Shown here: positions 15,596 through 18,811 of the stretch, piece after piece
Numbering within the stretch: the first letter of the stretch is position 1
Layout of the letters: the number at the start of each line of letters is the position of its first letter
Origin: 4484-232 sp964486555
Lineage (GTDB): Bacteria; Thermotogota; Thermotogae; Thermotogales; Thermotogaceae
DNA: 18,811 nt
Direction: 5' to 3'
NCBI GenBank assembly: GCA_964486555.1
Contig: CAZANP010000034.1
Span: forward strand, 1 to 18,811
Position numbers and translations under genes: made by a program
The notes under the pieces: generated by a model
What the model was told of the DNA's origin: nothing
What the model saw: the letters and a program-made list of their open reading frames with translations, nothing else
Databases searched by the model: none

Positions 15596-15607
15596 GTAAA
15601 CGTTTAC
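15596..15607 (-). promoter_or_regulatory. LacI-type operator before lacI
   Basis: Perfect 12-bp palindrome GTAAACGTTTAC with the CG centre typical of LacI-family operators. It lies 17 bp upstream of the lacI start codon, just downstream of a candidate -10 element, where a bound repressor would block initiation. Autoregulation of lacI and its operon is the natural reading. Confidence 0.7.
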
Positions 15608-15615
15608 CTAAAATC

Positions 15616-15645
15616 ATGAAACCATTTGAAATGGAAAAATTTCAA
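15616..15645 (-). promoter_or_regulatory. candidate promoter of the lacI operon
   Basis: On the minus strand, TTGAAA (15645-15640), 18-bp spacer, TTTCAT (15621-15616). Expected transcription start is near 15609, immediately before the operator. The spacer contains the inverted repeat CCATTTGAAATGG (15622-15634). The match to consensus is modest. Confidence 0.35.
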
Positions 15646-15658
15646 GGAGGATTTTTCC
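15622..15658. repeat. overlapping inverted repeats in the divergent intergenic region
   Basis: CCATTT-G-AAATGG (15622-15634) is a perfect 13-bp inverted repeat. It overlaps a second pair, GGAAAAAT (15633-15640) and ATTTTTCC (15651-15658), separated by 10 bases. Either could be a regulator site or part of promoter architecture. No gene is seen between 15579 and 15847. Confidence 0.45.
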
Positions 15659-15791
15659 AGAAAAATGCTGATATGAATCAAATATTTCAGATAAGAAGCG
15701 ATTATTGATTTGGTTTTTAATATTTCTTTCTTTTTGTTTAAAAAACGTTCAAATGAATACAAAGAACAGGAAAGCTCAAATTTCCCGGAAG

Positions 15792-15821
15792 TTCAGATAC
15801 GAGATTGTATAATTTATACAA
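15792..15821 (+). promoter_or_regulatory. promoter of the sugar transporter operon with overlapping 17-bp palindrome
   Basis: A perfect TATAAT occurs at 15808-15813. An alternative is TTCAGA (15792-15797), 17-bp spacer, TATACA (15815-15820). Both -10 candidates lie within a perfect 17-bp inverted repeat, TTGTATAA-T-TTATACAA (15805-15821). A protein bound there would cover the -10 element. The half-site differs from the LacI-type palindrome, so a different regulator is implied. Confidence 0.5.
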
Positions 15822-15847
15822 GCAGTTCCCCACCGGAGGTGAGCAGT

Positions 15848-17101
15848 ATGAAAAAAGCGTTTCTGGTCATTCTCATCGTTTCTCTGGTAACTCTCTCCCT
15901 TTCAGTCACTCTCAACATGATTCAGGTGTTCACGAGTCCTGAGAGAACCAAGATACTCGAAACGATCATAAAGAAATTCGAGGAAAAGAACCCTGGAGTC
16001 AAAATTAACCTGATTTCTCCACCTTACGAGACAGCTTATCAGAAGATATACACTATGGTATCAACAAGACAGCCTTTGGACATCGTGGAAGTAGGGGATT
16101 GGTCTTTAAGCGCTCTTGCCAGTATGGGAGGACTCGAGAACCTGGAAAAGTACATAGAGAAATGGGATGGGAAAGATCATCTGATACCAGGTATTCTGGA
16201 AGCTGCAAGGACCTATAAAAACACCGCCTACCTTCTTCCAAATGCGGTTTACGTGAAAACACTCTTCTACAGAACGGATGTCCTTGAAAAATACGGTATA
16301 AAAGAACCTCCAAAGACAGTATTCGAGATGTACGGTATGGCACGATATCTGACAAGACCGGAGATCAATCAATATGGATACACATTCAGGGGGAAAGGCT
16401 TCCCGACAGCTTTCATAGATCTTATCGTGACATCATTCTTTGATGATATCGATCCCAACAACATGTATCTCACAAAAGACGGAAAGATCATTTGGGAAGA
16501 CCCAAGGGCAAAACTAGGTTTGGAATTGTATGTAAGGCTCTACAGAGACACCGCCCCTAAAGATTCGATAAACTGGGGTTTCGATGAACAGGTGAACGCT
16601 TTCTCTTCCGGAATCACACCCCTTCTCTATCAAGATCCAGATACCCTGGGATTGTTGAAAGATAGCCTTGCACCCGAGAAATTTGCGACGGCTCCACTTC
16701 CCGTTGGTCCTTCTGGGAAAGCATATCCAACCTTCGGCTTTGCAGGATGGGGAATTGTGAGCTATTCGAAGCATAAAGACCTTGCATGGAAATTCATAGA
16801 ATTCTTCAACAGCCCTGAAATAAACGCGTATTGGTGTAAAGAGTACGGAGCACTGCCAGTCGATAAAAGAGTCTACGAAATGGATCCATACTTCAGCTCT
16901 GAGAAGTTCTACGGTTGGAAATACATGTTCGATCATCCTGAGACATATCAATTCACAGCTTACCCACTATGGAATGAAAGATGGAGCGAGTGGAATCAGT
17001 TCCAGCAGGATACCATGCAGAAGGTCCTTCTTGGTAAGATGACGATAGATGATGTTCTGAAAAAATGGGCAGAGTTCTGGAAAGAAGCTGGGATAAAATG
17101 A
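15848..17101 (+). CDS. sugar ABC transporter substrate-binding protein (MalE/UgpB-like family 1)
   Basis: Secreted binding protein of extracellular solute-binding family 1, 417 aa. Signal peptide is about residues 1-20 (MKKAFLVILIVSLVTLSLSV) without a lipobox Cys. The mature part begins LNMIQVFTSPERTKILETII and has EKNPGVKINLISPPYETAYQ, PLDIVEVGDWSLSALASMGG, YLLPNAVYVKTLFYRTDVLEKYG, PTFGFAGWGIVSYSKHKDLAWKFIEF and an aromatic-rich C-terminus, as in sugar binders. ATG at 15848 follows GGAGGTG by six bases; the frame is open back to 15710 but without a ribosome binding site. The stop overlaps the permease start (ATGA). The ligand is not identifiable by eye. Confidence 0.9.
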   Translation: MKKAFLVILIVSLVTLSLSVTLNMIQVFTSPERTKILETIIKKFEEKNPGVKINLISPPYETAYQKIYTMVSTRQPLDIVEVGDWSLSALASMGGLENLEKYIEKWDGKDHLIPGILEAARTYKNTAYLLPNAVYVKTLFYRTDVLEKYGIKEPPKTVFEMYGMARYLTRPEINQYGYTFRGKGFPTAFIDLIVTSFFDDIDPNNMYLTKDGKIIWEDPRAKLGLELYVRLYRDTAPKDSINWGFDEQVNAFSSGITPLLYQDPDTLGLLKDSLAPEKFATAPLPVGPSGKAYPTFGFAGWGIVSYSKHKDLAWKFIEFFNSPEINAYWCKEYGALPVDKRVYEMDPYFSSEKFYGWKYMFDHPETYQFTAYPLWNERWSEWNQFQQDTMQKVLLGKMTIDDVLKKWAEFWKEAGIK

Positions 17102-17988
17102 AATCCACGCCGCACCGTGCGGCGTGGTTCTTCTTTTTCATGGTGCTTCCCGTGATCTCCATCGTATCCTTCCTCGTGGTTTATCCCACGATAAAAGGAG
17201 TTGTGATGTCCTTTCAGAATTACACGGTTTTCACCTTCTGGAGAGTAAGGTTTGTGGGCTTGAAAAACTACATTGAAATCTTCACAGATCCTGATTTTCT
17301 CCACGTTTTATTCAACACGCTGATATGGATAGCGGGTTCCGTCACGTTTCAGCTGATCTTGGGGTTCATTTTGGCTCTTCTTCTGTGGAGTCCTTTCAAA
17401 GGAAGAGGAATATATGCAGGATTCGTTTTCTATCCTTGGGCTCTATCGGGTTTCGCCATAGGTCTTGTTTGGTCCTGGCTTTTAAACGGAACTTTCGGAA
17501 TAGTTAACGATGTCCTGAAGAAATTGCACTTGATAAGTGAAAACATTCATTTCCTCTCGGATCCAAACTATGCGATGTTCTCAGTGATTCTGATAAACAT
17601 ATGGTACGGTATACCATTCTTTGCGATAATGATCCTTGCCGCTCTTCAATCCATACCGAAGGAAGTGATGGAATCTGCGATGATAGATGGAGCAGGACCT
17701 TTAAAAAGGCTTTTCAGTATCGTCATACCTTACATAAAGCCGACTCTTCTGAGTTCTGTGCTTTTAAGAATAATATGGGTGATGAATTTTCCAGATATAA
17801 TCTATGGAACGACAAGAGGTGGCCCTGCTGGTAGCACGAACATTCTCCCCGTTTACATGATAAACATCGTCTTCTACGAAACTAACTTCAGCAAGGCATC
17901 TGCCGTTGGGGTCATCATAATAACTATCCTACTGGTGTACACACTGTTCTATTTGAAATTAACTTCGTACGGGGAGATGGAATTTTGA
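17098..17988 (+). CDS. sugar ABC transporter permease (MalF/UgpA-like)
   Basis: Six-helix permease of the carbohydrate-importer type, 296 aa. The first helix (AWFFFFMVLPVISIVSFLVV) is followed by YPTIKGVVMSFQNYTV, usual for MalF-like proteins. The EAA loop is ESAMIDGAGPLKRLFSIVIP. ATG at 17098 overlaps the binding-protein stop by four bases. The frame is open to 17065, but no ribosome binding site supports that, and only weak purines precede 17098, so translation probably depends on coupling. Unusually, codons 3-10 form a GC-rich perfect hairpin followed by a T-rich stretch. Confidence 0.9.
   Translation: MKSTPHRAAWFFFFMVLPVISIVSFLVVYPTIKGVVMSFQNYTVFTFWRVRFVGLKNYIEIFTDPDFLHVLFNTLIWIAGSVTFQLILGFILALLLWSPFKGRGIYAGFVFYPWALSGFAIGLVWSWLLNGTFGIVNDVLKKLHLISENIHFLSDPNYAMFSVILINIWYGIPFFAIMILAALQSIPKEVMESAMIDGAGPLKRLFSIVIPYIKPTLLSSVLLRIIWVMNFPDIIYGTTRGGPAGSTNILPVYMINIVFYETNFSKASAVGVIIITILLVYTLFYLKLTSYGEMEF
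17105..17139 (+). terminator. terminator-shaped hairpin inside the start of the permease gene
   Basis: Perfect 11-bp arms, CCACGCCGCAC (17105-17115) and GTGCGGCGTGG (17117-17127), around a single central base. They are followed directly by TTCTTCTTTTTC (17128-17139). The stem is 9 GC of 11 in AT-leaning DNA. It starts 3 bases after the binding-protein stop and encodes Ser-Thr-Pro-His-Arg-Ala-Ala-Trp of the permease, so it should act as a leaky terminator or attenuator setting the ratio of binding protein to permease. Confidence 0.75.
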
Positions 17989-18811
17989 AGAAGCACAAAA
18001 TTCTCCTCAGAGCACTCAGATTTCTCCTTCTCTCCATATATTTGATCTTTGCAATCTTTCCTTTGTTCTGGATATTCATGACATCATTAAAGCCATCGGA
18101 AGAAGTGTATTCTTACCCAATAAAGTATTTCCCATCATCTCCCACATTATCTGCCTATAAATACCTTTTCTCATTTGCGAATTTCTCAAGATATTTCCTA
18201 AACAGCACGATCGTCTCACTATCGGCCTCGGCGGTTTCCACGTTTTTCTCATTGCTCGCAGGTTATGTCCTTGCAAGGCACAAAACAAGATCGGTTTACT
18301 GGATACTCTTGTTCTTGTTCTTCGCTCAGATGATACCAGCTTATCTCATCATGATTCCACAGTACGTTATGTTCTCAAGGTTTGGATTGATAGACAAGCT
18401 TTTAGGAGTAACGATAGTTTACGTTGGCATAGGATGCGCTTTTTCAACTATCATGTCGAGGGGATTCTTTTTGAGAGTACCAAGAGAGCTAGAAGAAGCA
18501 GCTCTCATAGATGGATGTGGCAGATTGAAAGCCCTTTTCAAAATAACCGTTCCAATCATGTTACCAGGGATATCTGCTATCTTCAGTTTTTCCTTCGTCA
18601 ATACCTGGAACGAGCTGTTCATAGCGGCTCTTTTCTTGAACAGTGATAACAAACTAACAGTCCCGGTGGCTCTGTACTCCTTCATATCCAAAGCGGGTAT
18701 AAAATGGAACGTTCTGAGTGCAGGGCTTGTAGTGGCTCTGCTTCCCACCATTCTCGTTTTTGCGATCGCTCAGAAGTACATCATAGCTGGATTAACACAA
18801 GGTGCATTGAA
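17985..18811 (+). CDS. sugar ABC transporter permease (MalG/UgpE-like), cut by window end
   Basis: Second permease of the sugar importer. The TTG at 17985 overlaps the TGA of the first permease and lies eight bases after GGGGAG (17971-17976). The protein reads LKKHKILLRALRFLLLSIYL, then AIFPLFWIFMTSLKPSEEVY and YLFSFANFSRYFLNSTIVSL, all typical of MalG-type permeases. The EAA loop is EEAALIDGCGRLKALFKITVP, and the C-terminal AQKYIIAGLTQGAL is the usual family ending. About 275 residues are present and only a residue or two is probably missing beyond 18811. No ATPase gene is in view; a shared ATPase or one encoded further downstream would be needed. Confidence 0.9.
   Translation, partial: MKKHKILLRALRFLLLSIYLIFAIFPLFWIFMTSLKPSEEVYSYPIKYFPSSPTLSAYKYLFSFANFSRYFLNSTIVSLSASAVSTFFSLLAGYVLARHKTRSVYWILLFLFFAQMIPAYLIMIPQYVMFSRFGLIDKLLGVTIVYVGIGCAFSTIMSRGFFLRVPRELEEAALIDGCGRLKALFKITVPIMLPGISAIFSFSFVNTWNELFIAALFLNSDNKLTVPVALYSFISKAGIKWNVLSAGLVVALLPTILVFAIAQKYIIAGLTQGAL

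Noticed and set aside
15651..15676. AAGGAGG followed by ATG at 15665 as a small leader gene.
   Set aside because: The frame stops after three codons (ATG CTG ATA TGA) and the spacing is too long; no sign of a leader peptide.
15710..15847. N-terminal extension of the family-1 binding protein starting at 15710.
   Set aside because: It would place 46 residues before a clean signal peptide and read through the promoter; ATG at 15848 has GGAGGTG.
1..18811. CRISPR arrays, tRNA/rRNA genes, insertion sequences, integrase or attachment sites.
   Set aside because: No regularly spaced repeats, no RNA-gene folds, and no transposase-like frames were seen on either strand.

Overview
The window looks like chromosomal DNA from a thermophilic member of the Thermotogae, most likely the Thermotoga/Pseudothermotoga group. 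The reasons are AT-leaning DNA with AGA/AGG arginine codons, Lys/Glu-rich proteins, strong AGGAGGTG-type ribosome binding sites with many TTG and GTG starts, very tight gene packing, and proteins that resemble remembered Thermotoga DeoB, FolC, RuvA and GH130 sequences. No database search was possible, so the genus is an inference. Two runs of exactly 100 N (2935-3034 and 7364-7463) are scaffold gaps. Each cuts a gene, and any open frame running through them is an artefact.

Region 1 (38-5399, + strand) is one compact housekeeping operon: an M55 D-aminopeptidase, a phosphate butyryltransferase-type enzyme, phosphopentomutase (deoB, C-terminal tip lost in gap 1), folylpolyglutamate synthase (folC, N-terminal part lost in gap 1), ruvA, and a 254-aa protein that I read as a degenerate patatin without its catalytic Ser and Asp. 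It meets the next operon head-on at a hairpin terminator (5383-5405).

Region 2 (15578 down to 5406, - strand) is a ten-gene carbohydrate operon. In transcription order it holds a LacI-family regulator, a family-5 (oligopeptide-type) binding protein, two permeases, two ATPases, a 63-aa two-helix membrane protein, a GT-B glycosyltransferase (C-terminus lost in gap 2), a GH130 mannoside phosphorylase-like enzyme and a second, divergent GH130-like protein. Most junctions overlap or are separated by a few bases. I infer import of an oligosaccharide (probably a mannoside) coupled to phosphorolysis, with a glycosyltransferase in the same transcript.

Region 3 (15848-18811, + strand) is a divergent MalE/MalF/MalG-type sugar importer: binding protein, permease and a second permease that runs off the window. 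The 269-bp divergent intergenic region carries a perfect LacI-type palindrome beside lacI and a 17-bp perfect palindrome over the -10 region of the sugar-binding-protein gene.

The most notable signals are: (a) strong hairpins directly after the binding-protein gene in both ABC operons, one of them a terminator-shaped stem lying inside the first codons of the permease gene; (b) a second LacI/cre-like operator inside the lacI coding sequence; (c) the transporter + glycosyltransferase + paired GH130 operon; (d) the apparently inactive patatin next to ruvA.
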